In this document: positions 24,584-32,945 of the stretch, one piece after another | Layout: every line of letters begins with the position of its first letter | Position numbering within the stretch: the first letter of the stretch is position 1 | NCBI GenBank assembly: GCA_963740215.1 | Contig: CAVUDJ010000019.1 | Coordinates: forward strand, 434,001-498,000 | From: CAVVAL01 sp963740215 | GTDB taxonomy: Bacteria; Actinomycetota; Actinomycetes; Mycobacteriales; Cryptosporangiaceae | Length of the DNA: 64,000 nucleotides | Direction of reading: 5' to 3' | Notes under the pieces: model-generated | Database searches by the model: none | Seen by the model: the letters and a program-made list of their open reading frames with translations, nothing else | Told to the model about the DNA's origin: nothing | Program-made: the position numbers and the translations under genes

Positions 24584-26799
24584 TTGAGCGACACCACTGA
24601 TATCGCGGCCGAGGCGCAGAACGCCCCCGAGACCGCGAGCCCCGCGGAGACCACGAAGCCCCGGCGGCGTGCTGCCGGCGGCGGGCTCTCCGCCATGCTC
24701 CTCCCTGAGCTGCAGAAACTCGCCGGGGAGCTGAGCATCACCGGCACCGCGCGGATGCGGAAGGGTGAACTGATCGCCGCCATCCAGGCCAAGCAGGGCG
24801 GCGCGCCAACCCAGACAGCCCCGGCTCAGACGGCTCCCGCCGAGAGCGTCGCGGCCGTCTCCGTACCCGCCCCCCGCGCGGAGCAGGCGACGCTGCCGGT
24901 CGACGAGACCGCGCCGTCAGCCGAGAGCACCGAGTCGGCGCGCGCCGGCCGCCGCCGCGCCAGCCGTCCCGCCGGCGCGCCGATCGGCGCCGCTGCGGAG
25001 GGTGGCGCCGCCACCGCCGTCGTGGACGAGAAGCCGGCCACCGCCGAGCAGCCGACCGCCGCTGAGCAGCCTGCCGCCGCTGAGCAGCCGGCCACCGCGG
25101 AGCAGCCGACACCGCGGAGCAGCCGGCCACCGCCGAGCAGCCGTCGGCCGATGCCGCGCCGAAGACCGACCGTCCCCAGGGCGAGCGTCAGAACGAGCGC
25201 ACCGACGGCGACCGGCAGGGCGACCGTCAGGACCGCTCCGACCGGCAGCAGGGCGGCGACCGTGACCGCTCCGACCGCGGCGACCGCCAGCAGGGCGAGC
25301 GCGGCCAGCGCGACCGCAACCGTGGTCAGGGCAGCCGTGACCAGGGCCGTGACCAGGGCAGCCGTGACCAGGGCAGCCGGGACCAGAACCGGGACCAGGG
25401 CAGCCGGGACCAGAACCGTGACCAGGGCAGCCGGGACCAGAACCGGGACCAGGGCCGTGACCAGGGCAGCCGCGACCAGAACCGCGACCAGGGCGGCCGG
25501 GACCAGGACCGCGACCAGGGCCGTGACCAGGGCGGACGCGACAACGAGGACGACGGCGACGGCAGTGGCCGGCGGCGTCGCGGCCGGTTCCGCGAGCGGA
25601 ACCGCCGTGGCCGCGACGGTGGCCGCGAGCGCTTCGACAACGCCGAGCCCGTGGTCGCCGAGGACGACGTCCTCATCCCGGTCGCCGGCATCGTCGACAT
25701 CCTCGACAACTACGCGTTCATCCGTACGTCCGGCTACCTGACCGGCGCGAACGACGTGTACGTCTCGCTGTCGCAGATCCGCAAGAACGGCCTGCGCCGC
25801 GGTGACGCCGTCACGGGCGCCGTCCGGCAGCCGCGCGAGGGCGAGCGGCGCGACAAGTACAACGCGCTGGTCCGCCTCGACACGGTCAACGGCCAGGAGC
25901 CCGAGTCGGCCAAGGGCCGTCCCGAGTTCCACAAGCTCACGCCGCTCTACCCGCAGGACCGCCTGCGGCTGGAGACCGAGCCGAACGTCCTCACCACCCG
26001 GGTCATCGACCTGGTGATGCCGATCGGCAAGGGCCAGCGTGCGCTGATCGTCTCGCCGCCGAAGGCCGGTAAGACGATGGTGCTGCAGGCCATCGCCAAC
26101 GCGATCACCACGAACAACCCCGAGTGCCACCTCATGGTCGTCCTTGTCGACGAGCGGCCCGAAGAGGTCACGGACATGCAGCGGTCGGTGAAGGGCGAGG
26201 TCATCGCCTCCACCTTCGACCGTCCGCCGTCCGACCACACCACGGTCGCCGAGCTGTCGATCGAGCGCGCCAAGCGCCTGGTCGAGCTGGGCCACGACGT
26301 CGTCGTGCTGCTCGACTCGATCACCCGCCTGGGCCGCGCGTACAACCTGGCTGCCCCGGCGTCCGGCCGGATCCTGTCCGGTGGTGTCGACTCGACCGCG
26401 CTCTACCCGCCGAAGCGGTTCCTCGGCGCGGCGCGCAACATCGAGAACGGCGGCTCGCTGACGATCCTCGCCACGGCGCTCGTCGAGACCGGCTCCACGA
26501 TGGACACGGTCATCTTCGAGGAGTTCAAGGGCACGGGCAACGCCGAGCTCAAGCTCGACCGCAAGCTCGCCGACAAGCGCATCTTCCCGGCGATCGACGT
26601 CGACCCGTCCGGCACGCGTAAGGAAGAGATCCTGCTCGCGCCGGATGAGCTGCAGATCGTTCACAAGCTGCGCCGGGTGCTGCACGCCCTCGACTCGCAG
26701 CAGGCGCTCGAACTGCTCCTGGACAAGATCAAGAAGACCTCCACGAACGTCGAGTTCCTCATGCAGATCCAGAAGACGACCGTCGGCCCGACCGACTAG
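24584..26799 (+). CDS. rho: Transcription termination factor Rho (one apparent frameshift)
   Basis: TTG 24584 behind GGAAGGA. The N-terminus has a Rho_N helix (LPELQKLAGELSITGTARMR), then a long disordered insert. The insert has Ala/Glu repeats (TAEQPAAAEQP) and, after a one-base loss near 25107, many Arg/Asp/Gln/Gly repeats (DQGSRDQNRDQG). Cold-shock RNA binding (YAFIRTSGYLTGANDVYVS), Walker A (VSPPKAGKTMVL), Walker B (VVVLLDSITRLGRAYN) and the Q/R loops follow. The hexamer translocates on RNA to end transcription. Rho is normally indispensable in actinomycetes, so the frameshift is probably a sequence error. Confidence 0.93.
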
Positions 26800-26816
26800 C
26801 TGTGCCCGTTCAGTTT

Positions 26817-26861
26817 CGGATTTTCGGGGGTCCTGGGCCCCGCCCGACCCCCGAAAATCCG
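26817..26861 (+). terminator. Rho gene terminator hairpin
   Basis: A perfect 16-bp stem, CGGATTTTCGGGGGTC (26817-26832) with GACCCCCGAAAATCCG (26846-26861), has a 13-nt loop. No T-run follows, as is usual at high GC. Confidence 0.75.
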
Positions 26862-26986
26862 GAACTCAAGCGCCGGCCCCGTGCGGGAACAAGCGCGCCG
26901 CCGGCTCGGTTTACACTGATGCTCACATCCGGTACCGGTTCACGCCTGCGGGCGACCCGGCGACCACGACACGAATGAGAGATCCG

Positions 26987-27220
26987 ATGAAGCCCGACAT
27001 CCACCCGGCGTACGTCGAGACGCAGGTCACGTGTTCCTGCGGCAACACGTTCACCACCCGCAGCACCGCGAAGAACGGCAGCATCCACGCCGACGTCTGC
27101 TCGCAGTGCCACCCGTTCTACACGGGCAAGCAGAAGATCCTCGACACCGGCGGCCGTGTCGCCCGCTTCGAGAAGCGGTTCGGCAAGCGCCCCGGCAAGG
27201 CTGAGGCCGAGAGCAAGTAG
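26987..27220 (+). CDS. rpmE: 50S ribosomal protein L31 (zinc-binding form)
   Basis: A 77-aa product with Cys ligands in the pattern of C+ L31: TCSCGNTF and VCSQCHPFYTGKQK. The basic C-terminus FEKRFGKRPGK matches the family. TACACT at 26912-26917 may be its -10 box, about 70 nt upstream of ATG 26987. It is flanked by hairpin terminators on both sides, so it is probably a single-gene unit. Confidence 0.95.
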   Translation: MKPDIHPAYVETQVTCSCGNTFTTRSTAKNGSIHADVCSQCHPFYTGKQKILDTGGRVARFEKRFGKRPGKAEAESK

Positions 27221-27228
27221 CTTCCACG

Positions 27229-27270
27229 CGGCGCCCGTCTGGGCCCTTCACAGGGCCAGGACGGGCGCCG
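27229..27270 (+). terminator. Terminator after rpmE
   Basis: CGGCGCCCGTC (27229-27239) pairs with GACGGGCGCCG (27260-27270); an inner GGGCCCT/AGGGCC extends the stem. Confidence 0.7.
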
Positions 27271-27334
27271 TTCGTGTGTCCACCCGCTGTTCCCGCTCCT
27301 GGCCGCTGAGGCCAGGGCACCCCGGAGGCCCGAG

Positions 27335-28405
27335 ATGACCGACGCCCCTACCGACCGCGTCACCGCGCTGGTCGCCGAGTACGCCGAACTGGAGCAGCAG
27401 CTCGCCGACCCGAGCGTCCACGCCGACCAGGCGCGAGCCCGTGACCTGGGACGACGCTACGCGGAGCTGGGTCCGGTCGTGGCCACCGTCCGCGAGCTGG
27501 AGTCGGTCCGGGAGAACCTGACCGCGGCCCGGGAACTGGCCGAGGATGCCGCGTTCGCCGCGGAAGCCGAGGAGCTGGCGGCCGAGGTTCCCGCGCTGGA
27601 GGAGAAGCTCCGCGAGCTGCTGCTGCCGCGCGATCCCAACGACGCCAAGGACGTGATCCTCGAGGTCAAGGCCGGCGAGGGCGGCGAGGAGTCGGCGCTG
27701 TTCGCGGGCGACCTCCTTCGCATGTATCTCCGGTACGCCGAGCGCCAGGGCTGGAAGACCGAGCTGATCGACTCCACCGAGTCGGACCTCGGCGGCTACA
27801 AGGACGTGTCGGTGGCGGTCAAGTCCCGCGCCGCCGGGCCGGGTATCTGGGCGCGGCTCAAGTACGAGGGCGGCGTCCACCGGGTGCAGCGGGTTCCGGT
27901 GACGGAGTCGCAGGGACGGATCCACACCTCGGCGGCCGGCGTGCTCGTGCTGCCCGAAGCCGAGGACGTCGACGTGCAGATCGACCCCAACGACCTGCGG
28001 ATCGACGTCTACCGCTCGTCCGGTCCGGGCGGGCAGAGCGTCAACACCACCGACTCGGCAGTGCGGATCACCCACGTCCCCACCGGGATCGTCGTCTCCT
28101 GCCAGAACGAGAAGTCGCAGCTCCAGAACAAGGAGCAGGCGCTGCGGATCCTGCGCGCCCGCATGCTCGCCGCCGCGCAGGAAGAGGCCGACGCCGCCGC
28201 CAGCGATGCGCGGAAGTCGCAGGTCAGGACCGTCGACCGGTCGGAACGGATCCGCACCTACAACTACCCCGAGAACCGGATCAGCGACCACCGCGTCAAC
28301 TTCAAGGCCTACAACCTCGACCAGGTGCTCGACGGTGACCTCGACGCCGTGCTCGACGCGCTGGTCAACGCAGACAACGCTGCCCGCCTCGCCGGCGACG
28401 CGTGA
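27335..28405 (+). CDS. prfA: Peptide chain release factor 1
   Basis: A 356-aa product. The GGQ motif is in SSGPGGQSVNTTDSAVR, and the PxT-type stop-codon recognition region lies near VPVTESQGRIHTS. The N-terminal coiled coil and C-terminal ISDHRVNFKAYNLDQVLDG are standard. It ends translation at UAA/UAG. The stop overlaps the GTG of prmC, whose product methylates the GGQ glutamine. Confidence 0.97.
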   Translation: MTDAPTDRVTALVAEYAELEQQLADPSVHADQARARDLGRRYAELGPVVATVRELESVRENLTAARELAEDAAFAAEAEELAAEVPALEEKLRELLLPRDPNDAKDVILEVKAGEGGEESALFAGDLLRMYLRYAERQGWKTELIDSTESDLGGYKDVSVAVKSRAAGPGIWARLKYEGGVHRVQRVPVTESQGRIHTSAAGVLVLPEAEDVDVQIDPNDLRIDVYRSSGPGGQSVNTTDSAVRITHVPTGIVVSCQNEKSQLQNKEQALRILRARMLAAAQEEADAAASDARKSQVRTVDRSERIRTYNYPENRISDHRVNFKAYNLDQVLDGDLDAVLDALVNADNAARLAGDA

Positions 28406-29319
28406 CACGTCGCCCGCCCTTTGGGCGACATGTTCGCGGCCGTAGGCGCGAGGATGTCGCCCAAACCGAGGTCAGGGGGGCCGTCACTGCAGCGGCGGCG
28501 CGGCTGGGGGAGGCCGGGGTCGCGAGTCCGCGGTTCGACGCGGAGGAACTGGCGGCGTTCGTGCTCGGGATCTCCCGGTCGGGGCTGCTCACAGCCGGTG
28601 GCTTCACGGCCGAGGAGGCCGAACGGTACGAGTCGCTGGTCGGCGAGCGCGCGAGGCGTGTCCCGTTGCAGCACCTCACGGGCGTCGCCGGCTTCCGGTA
28701 CCTGGAGCTGTCCGTCGGTCCGGGCGTGTTCGTCCCGCGCCCCGAGACGGAGCTGCTCGCCGGCTGGGGCATCGACACGATCAAGGGCATCGAGAAGCCG
28801 ATCGTCGTCGACCTCTGCACCGGATCCGGGGCGATCGCGCTGGCCGTCGCGCACGAGCGTCCCGACGCCACGGTGTACGCCGTCGAACGTGAGGCGCACG
28901 CCCTCGCCTGGGCACGGCGTAACGCCGACGCGCGGGCGGCTGCCGGGGACACGCCGATCACGTTGGTGGCGGGGGACGCGACGGCACCGCGGACGTTGGC
29001 TGACTTGAACGCCGAGGTGACGATGCTTCTGACCAACCCGCCGTACGTACCGGACAAGGCTCTTGTTGCTCCTGAGGCGGGTGAGCACGATCCGGGCGCC
29101 GCGCTCTGGGGAGGGCCTGACGGGTTGGAGGTCGTGCGCGGACTCGTTGCGCGGGCGGCTGTGCTTCTGCGTTCAGGTGGGTGGATCGGCATCGAGCACG
29201 CGGACGTCCAGGGCGAGTCGGTGCCCGCGGTGCTCGCCGCCACGGGTGACTGGGACCAGATCGTCGACCACCGCGACCTCGCCGACCGCCCGCGCTTCAC
29301 CACGGCCCGCCGCCGCTGA
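28402..29319 (+). CDS. prmC: Release factor glutamine methyltransferase
   Basis: A 305-aa product. The N-terminal helical domain (LGEAGVASPRFDAEELAAFV) is followed by the SAM domain: PRPETELLAG, VDLCTGSGAIALAVA and the catalytic NPPYVP. It methylates Gln of GGQ in RF1/RF2. From GTG 28402 the first 25 residues are encoded mostly by a 46-bp palindrome and look foreign to the family; no start codon exists between the palindrome and the conserved region, so the palindrome is apparently translated. Confidence 0.92.
   Translation: MTRRPPFGRHVRGRRREDVAQTEVRGAVTAAAARLGEAGVASPRFDAEELAAFVLGISRSGLLTAGGFTAEEAERYESLVGERARRVPLQHLTGVAGFRYLELSVGPGVFVPRPETELLAGWGIDTIKGIEKPIVVDLCTGSGAIALAVAHERPDATVYAVEREAHALAWARRNADARAAAGDTPITLVAGDATAPRTLADLNAEVTMLLTNPPYVPDKALVAPEAGEHDPGAALWGGPDGLEVVRGLVARAAVLLRSGGWIGIEHADVQGESVPAVLAATGDWDQIVDHRDLADRPRFTTARRR
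28420..28465. repeat. 46-bp palindromic element inside prmC
   Basis: The ends are TTTGGGCGACAT and ATGTCGCCCAAA, 12 perfect bases; the arms extend to 19 with two mismatches. It has the same length and ends as the palindrome at 46034-46079. Confidence 0.65.
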
Positions 29320-29343
29320 ATCGCGGGGTGAAAAGATGCACCC

Positions 29344-29982
29344 GTGACCCGGACCTACGACTGCCGTGACCACGCCGAGCGGGAGCAGGGCATCGCCGCC
29401 GCGATCGACGCGGTGCGGCGTGGCGATCTCGTCGTGCTGCCCACCGACACCGTCTACGGGATCGGCGCCGACGCGTTCGCGCCCACCGCCGTGCAGACGT
29501 TGCTGGCGGCCAAGCGTCGCGGGCCGGACATGCCGGTGCCGGTGCTGGTCGGGTCGTGGCACACGATCGACGGACTGGTCACGAGCGTCCGCCCGACTGT
29601 GCGGCAACTCGTCGAGGCGTTCTGGCCCGGCGGGTTGACGCTGGTGGTCGAGCACGCGCCGTCGCTGGCGTGGGATCTGGGCGAGACCGGCGGCACGGTG
29701 GCGGTGCGGATGCCGCTGCACCCGGTGGCGCTGGAGGTGCTCAACGCGACCGGCCCGATGGCCGTGTCCAGCGCGAACGTCTCGGGCCAGCCGCCGGCCA
29801 CCACCGCCGAGGAGGCGCGCGAGCAGCTCGGCTGGCTGGTCGAGGTGTACCTGGAGGCGGGTCCGTGTGGCGACCCGGTGGCGTCGACCATCGTCGACGT
29901 CACCGGCGAGGTGCCGAAGCTGCTCCGGCCCGGCGCCGTGACGATCGACCAGCTGCGGGAAGTGGTCGAGGTGGACGCGTGA
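29344..29982 (+). CDS. tsaC: Threonylcarbamoyl-AMP synthase (Sua5/YrdC)
   Basis: A 212-aa product, YrdC domain only, without the Sua5 C-terminal extension. Key runs: GDLVVLPTDTVYGIGADAF, AAKRRGPDMPVPVLVG, TGGTVAVRMPLHP and MAVSSANVSGQPP. It makes the TC-AMP used for t6A modification of ANN-decoding tRNAs. It follows prmC in a translation-linked cluster and overlaps the phosphatase gene by GTGA. Confidence 0.94.
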   Translation: MTRTYDCRDHAEREQGIAAAIDAVRRGDLVVLPTDTVYGIGADAFAPTAVQTLLAAKRRGPDMPVPVLVGSWHTIDGLVTSVRPTVRQLVEAFWPGGLTLVVEHAPSLAWDLGETGGTVAVRMPLHPVALEVLNATGPMAVSSANVSGQPPATTAEEAREQLGWLVEVYLEAGPCGDPVASTIVDVTGEVPKLLRPGAVTIDQLREVVEVDA

Positions 29983-30551
29983 CGCCGTTCACTGTCCTGC
30001 ACGTGTGCATGGGCAACATCTGCCGCTCGCCGATGGCCGAACTGCTGCTGGTCAGGCGGCTGGGCGACGCCGCCGGGCTTGTGCGCTCGCACAGCGTGGG
30101 CACCGGCGGGTGGCACGTGGGGCAGCGGATGAACCCGCCGGCAGCACGTCAGGTGCTTTCGCGCGGTGGCGATCCGTCGTCGTTCCGGGCGCGGCAACTG
30201 GACGTGGCGCACCTCAAGGAGTCCGACCTCGTGCTGACGGCCACGGCGGAGCAGGTCGAGTACGTGCTCGATCTGGCGCCGGACGTGGCATCGCGCACGT
30301 TCGTGCTCGGGGAGTTCGGGCGGCTGGCGGCTCGCGTAGACCCCGACTCGTTGCCGCCGTACGCCCCGACGGTGGACGCCGTCGCGGCGCGGGGTCGTGC
30401 GTTGGTGGCGGCGGTTGACGCTGCGCGCGACGGCTGGCGGCCCGGTGACGACCTCGACGATCCGTACGGCCGTAGCGACGCGTTCTTCAGCCGCACGGCC
30501 GATCAGGTCGAGAACGCGCTGGAGCCGCTGGTGCGCGCCCTGGTGCGGTGA
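29979..30551 (+). CDS. Low-molecular-weight protein-tyrosine phosphatase
   Basis: A 190-aa product. The P-loop CMGNICRSPM lies at the N-terminus, matching C-x5-R, and a DP-type acid motif (DDLDDPYGRSD) lies near the C-terminus. This cluster (sua5 then an LMW-PTP) is common in actinomycetes. Targets are not evident from sequence. GTG 29979 overlaps the sua5 stop. Confidence 0.92.
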   Translation: MTPFTVLHVCMGNICRSPMAELLLVRRLGDAAGLVRSHSVGTGGWHVGQRMNPPAARQVLSRGGDPSSFRARQLDVAHLKESDLVLTATAEQVEYVLDLAPDVASRTFVLGEFGRLAARVDPDSLPPYAPTVDAVAARGRALVAAVDAARDGWRPGDDLDDPYGRSDAFFSRTADQVENALEPLVRALVR

Positions 30552-30595
30552 AATCGTGGTGCCAGGATCTCACCGCAAGCTCTAACCTCGGTCCC

Positions 30596-31117
30596 GTGAA
30601 CCACGTAGCACTCAGCAAGAAGGTCTCGCACGCGTTGCGGCACAAGCCGTGGCTGTACGAACTGGAGCTGGACCCCGAGGGCTGGACGCCGCTCGCGGCC
30701 CTCCTCGATGCCCTGCCGTCCGTCACGAGGGACGACCTCGTCGCGATGATGGCTGCCGCCGACAAGCAACGGTTCGAATTGGACGGTGACCGGATCCGCG
30801 CGCTGTACGGGCATTCGGTGCCCGGCCGCATCGTGAAGCGACGCGCCGAGCCGCCGGCCGTGTTGCTGCACGGCACCGCGCCCGCCTCGGTGTCGGCGAT
30901 CCAGCGCGACGGGCTGCTGCCGATGCGGCGGCAGTACGTCCACCTGTCGGTCGATCGCGAGACGGCCGCGCAGGTCGGCGGCCGGCGGGCGGCGAAGCCG
31001 GTGATCCTCACCGTGCGGGCGGGCGAGGCACACGCCGCCGGCGTCCCGTTCTGGCACGGCAACGAGATGGTCTGGCTCGCCGAGTCGGTGCCGCCGGAGT
31101 TCATCACCGCGTCGTAG
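30596..31117 (+). CDS. kptA: RNA 2'-phosphotransferase (Tpt1/KptA)
   Basis: A 173-aa product. The N-terminal winged helix (LSKKVSHALRHKPWLYEL) contains the Arg/His pair, and the NAD-binding lobe shows YGHSVPGR, LLHGTAP and VHLSVDRETA. The enzyme removes internal RNA 2'-phosphates using NAD. Its bacterial role is not settled. TAACCT (30582-30587) lies 8 bp before GTG 30596, which suggests a leaderless transcript. Confidence 0.93.
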   Translation: MNHVALSKKVSHALRHKPWLYELELDPEGWTPLAALLDALPSVTRDDLVAMMAAADKQRFELDGDRIRALYGHSVPGRIVKRRAEPPAVLLHGTAPASVSAIQRDGLLPMRRQYVHLSVDRETAAQVGGRRAAKPVILTVRAGEAHAAGVPFWHGNEMVWLAESVPPEFITAS

Positions 31118-31130
31118 CGCTTGCTGTTCG

Positions 31131-31265
31131 GGGAAATCGCCGCGGCACGCCGGCCCGGTGCGCGCGATTTCCGCGAACAGCGCCACGCACGCCGGCCCCG
31201 CGCGCGCGATTTCCGCGAACAGCGCCACGGCCGCCAGCCTCGCGCGCGATTTCCCCTGACAGCAG
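31131..31265. repeat. 42-bp tandem repeats between kptA and the mannosyltransferase gene
   Basis: CACGCCGGCC...GCGCGATTTCCGCGAACAGCG repeats at a 42-bp period from 31146 and 31188, with a diverged third unit from about 31230. An inverted half (TGCTGTTCGGGGAAATCGC) leads at 31133. The motif could fold on itself and may end kptA transcripts. Confidence 0.65.
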
Positions 31266-31320
31266 GAGTCCGGCCACGGCTGGTTCACTTTCGCGCCGTT
31301 CGGTGCTGGCTGGGTGGTGC

Positions 31321-32827
31321 CATGCCATCCCCCCGCCCGATCGCCGCCCCTGGCCTGCGGTGGATCGCCGCTCTCGGCGTTCTCGCGTCGACGGGCGTCG
31401 TCGTCGGCGCCACCCGCGCCGGGCCGATTCCCGGTGTCCACCTCCCGGACGGCCCGCTGGGTCTCTGGAGCGCGGCGCAGGACGGCCGCAAGCTGTTCAG
31501 CGTGCTCGTCGTGGTGTCGATCGCGGTGCTGATGCTCGCGTTCGTCCAGCTCTACCGCATGGCGGTGCGGGGCGAGCTGGACGTTCGGTCGGCGGTGGTC
31601 ACGGCCGCGTGCTGGTCGGCGCCGCTGCTGGTGATGCAGCCGCTGCTCAGCCTGGACGCCTACTCCTACGTCGCGCAGGGTCAGATGGTCGCCGCCGGGC
31701 TCAATCCTTATGCGGGCGGTCCGCGGCTGCTCGGCGACGGGCCGCTGCTCGACGCGGTGGCGCCGATCTGGCGGGGCACGCCCGCGCCGTACGGCCCGCT
31801 TTCGCTGGCGATCCTGCGCTGGCTCGCGGAGCTGACCGGCGCCAGCCACGTGCCGTTCATCCTGGTTCTGCGGCTGCTTGCGGTGGCGTCGGTCGCGGCG
31901 TGCACGGCGGCAGCGATCAAGCTCGCGCGGCCGGCGGAGGCCCCGGTCACGGTGGTGCTGGTCGCGGCGAACCCGGTGGTCGTCGTCCACCTCATCGGCG
32001 GGGTCCACCTGGACGCGCTGCTCGCCGCGCTGGCGGCGTTCACCCTGCTCGCGGTGCGGCGGCGGTGGTGGTTGATGGCGGCGTTCGCGGCGGCGGTGGC
32101 GTTCGCCGTGAAGCTGCCAGGTGTGCTGCTGGTCGGGTACGTGGTGCTGGCGCGGCTGCGCGGCGGCCTCCAGAACCGGGCCAGAGGCGTCGCCGGGATC
32201 GTGTTTGCCACGGCGATCACCACGCTGGCCAGCGCCGCCCTGGTGCCGGACGGCTGGGGCTGGATCGGGGTGATGGACACGCCGGGCAAGGTCCGGCTGG
32301 CCTACACCGTGCCCTCGCTTCTCGGCGGCATGCTCTGGGGCCTCAGCGCGGCCGCGGGGTCCGAGGTGCCGTTCGCCGAGGTGCTGACGTGGGCCCGCAT
32401 CGCCTGCGCGCTGGGCGGCGGCGTGGCGATCCTGTCGCTCCTGCTCCGCGCCGGTGACGAACCGAACTGGCGGCGGGCGGGCGCGCTCGTCGGCGGGTCG
32501 TTCGTGGTGCTCGCCGCGGCCGCGCCGGTGATCCACGCCTGGTACGTGACCTGGGGGCTCGCGCTGGTGGCCGCGTGCGCTGGTGCTGTGGCGCAGCGCT
32601 GGATGGTGCTGCTCAGCGTCGCGGTGTGCTTCGCCGCTCTGCCGGACCCGCTCACCCGCATGTCGGGAGGGCTGGCGATCGTGCTCGCGCTGCTCGGCAT
32701 CGTGGTCGGTGTGACTGGTCGGATGCTTGTCCGGCCCGAGGCGCGGGGCGGGCACCTGGCACGGGTCGCGAGCCTGATCAGGGCTAGAGTGGGCGCACGC
32801 GACGCGGCGCCGACGCCGCCGGGCTGA
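31321..32827 (+). CDS. Polyprenol-phosphomannose-dependent mannosyltransferase (MptB-like)
   Basis: About 501 aa with twelve or so hydrophobic segments, a GT-C fold. The catalytic first loop contains LLSLDAYSYVAQGQMVAAG and LNPYAGG, the pattern of MptB-family alpha-1,6-mannosyltransferases. These build lipomannan or other mannan cores outside the membrane. The frame is open to 31121 but the upstream part only translates the 42-bp repeats, so ATG 31321 is chosen. Its acceptor is not known. Confidence 0.8.
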
Positions 32828-32927
32828 CCAGTCCCGGCGTTGACGCTGCCGGGCTGACCAGTAGGCCCAGAGAGGTCCGCGAGGCCAGGAGCGGGAAAGT
32901 TCGGGCCCGAGCGGCCAGGAGCGGGAA
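32819..32927. repeat. 30-bp period direct repeats upstream of glyA
   Basis: CCGGGCTGACCAGT occurs at 32819 and 32849, and GGCCAGGAGCGGGAA at 32883 and 32913, both 30 bp apart. They lie at the end of the mannosyltransferase gene and in the glyA leader. Confidence 0.55.
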
Positions 32928-32945
32928 CAGGGAGTGCGAGGAACC

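Noticed and set aside
24826..26685. Long open frame on the minus strand opposite rho
   Set aside because: It is low-complexity (Ala/Val/Leu, Arg/Asp) and mirrors the rho codon pattern; a typical high-GC shadow.
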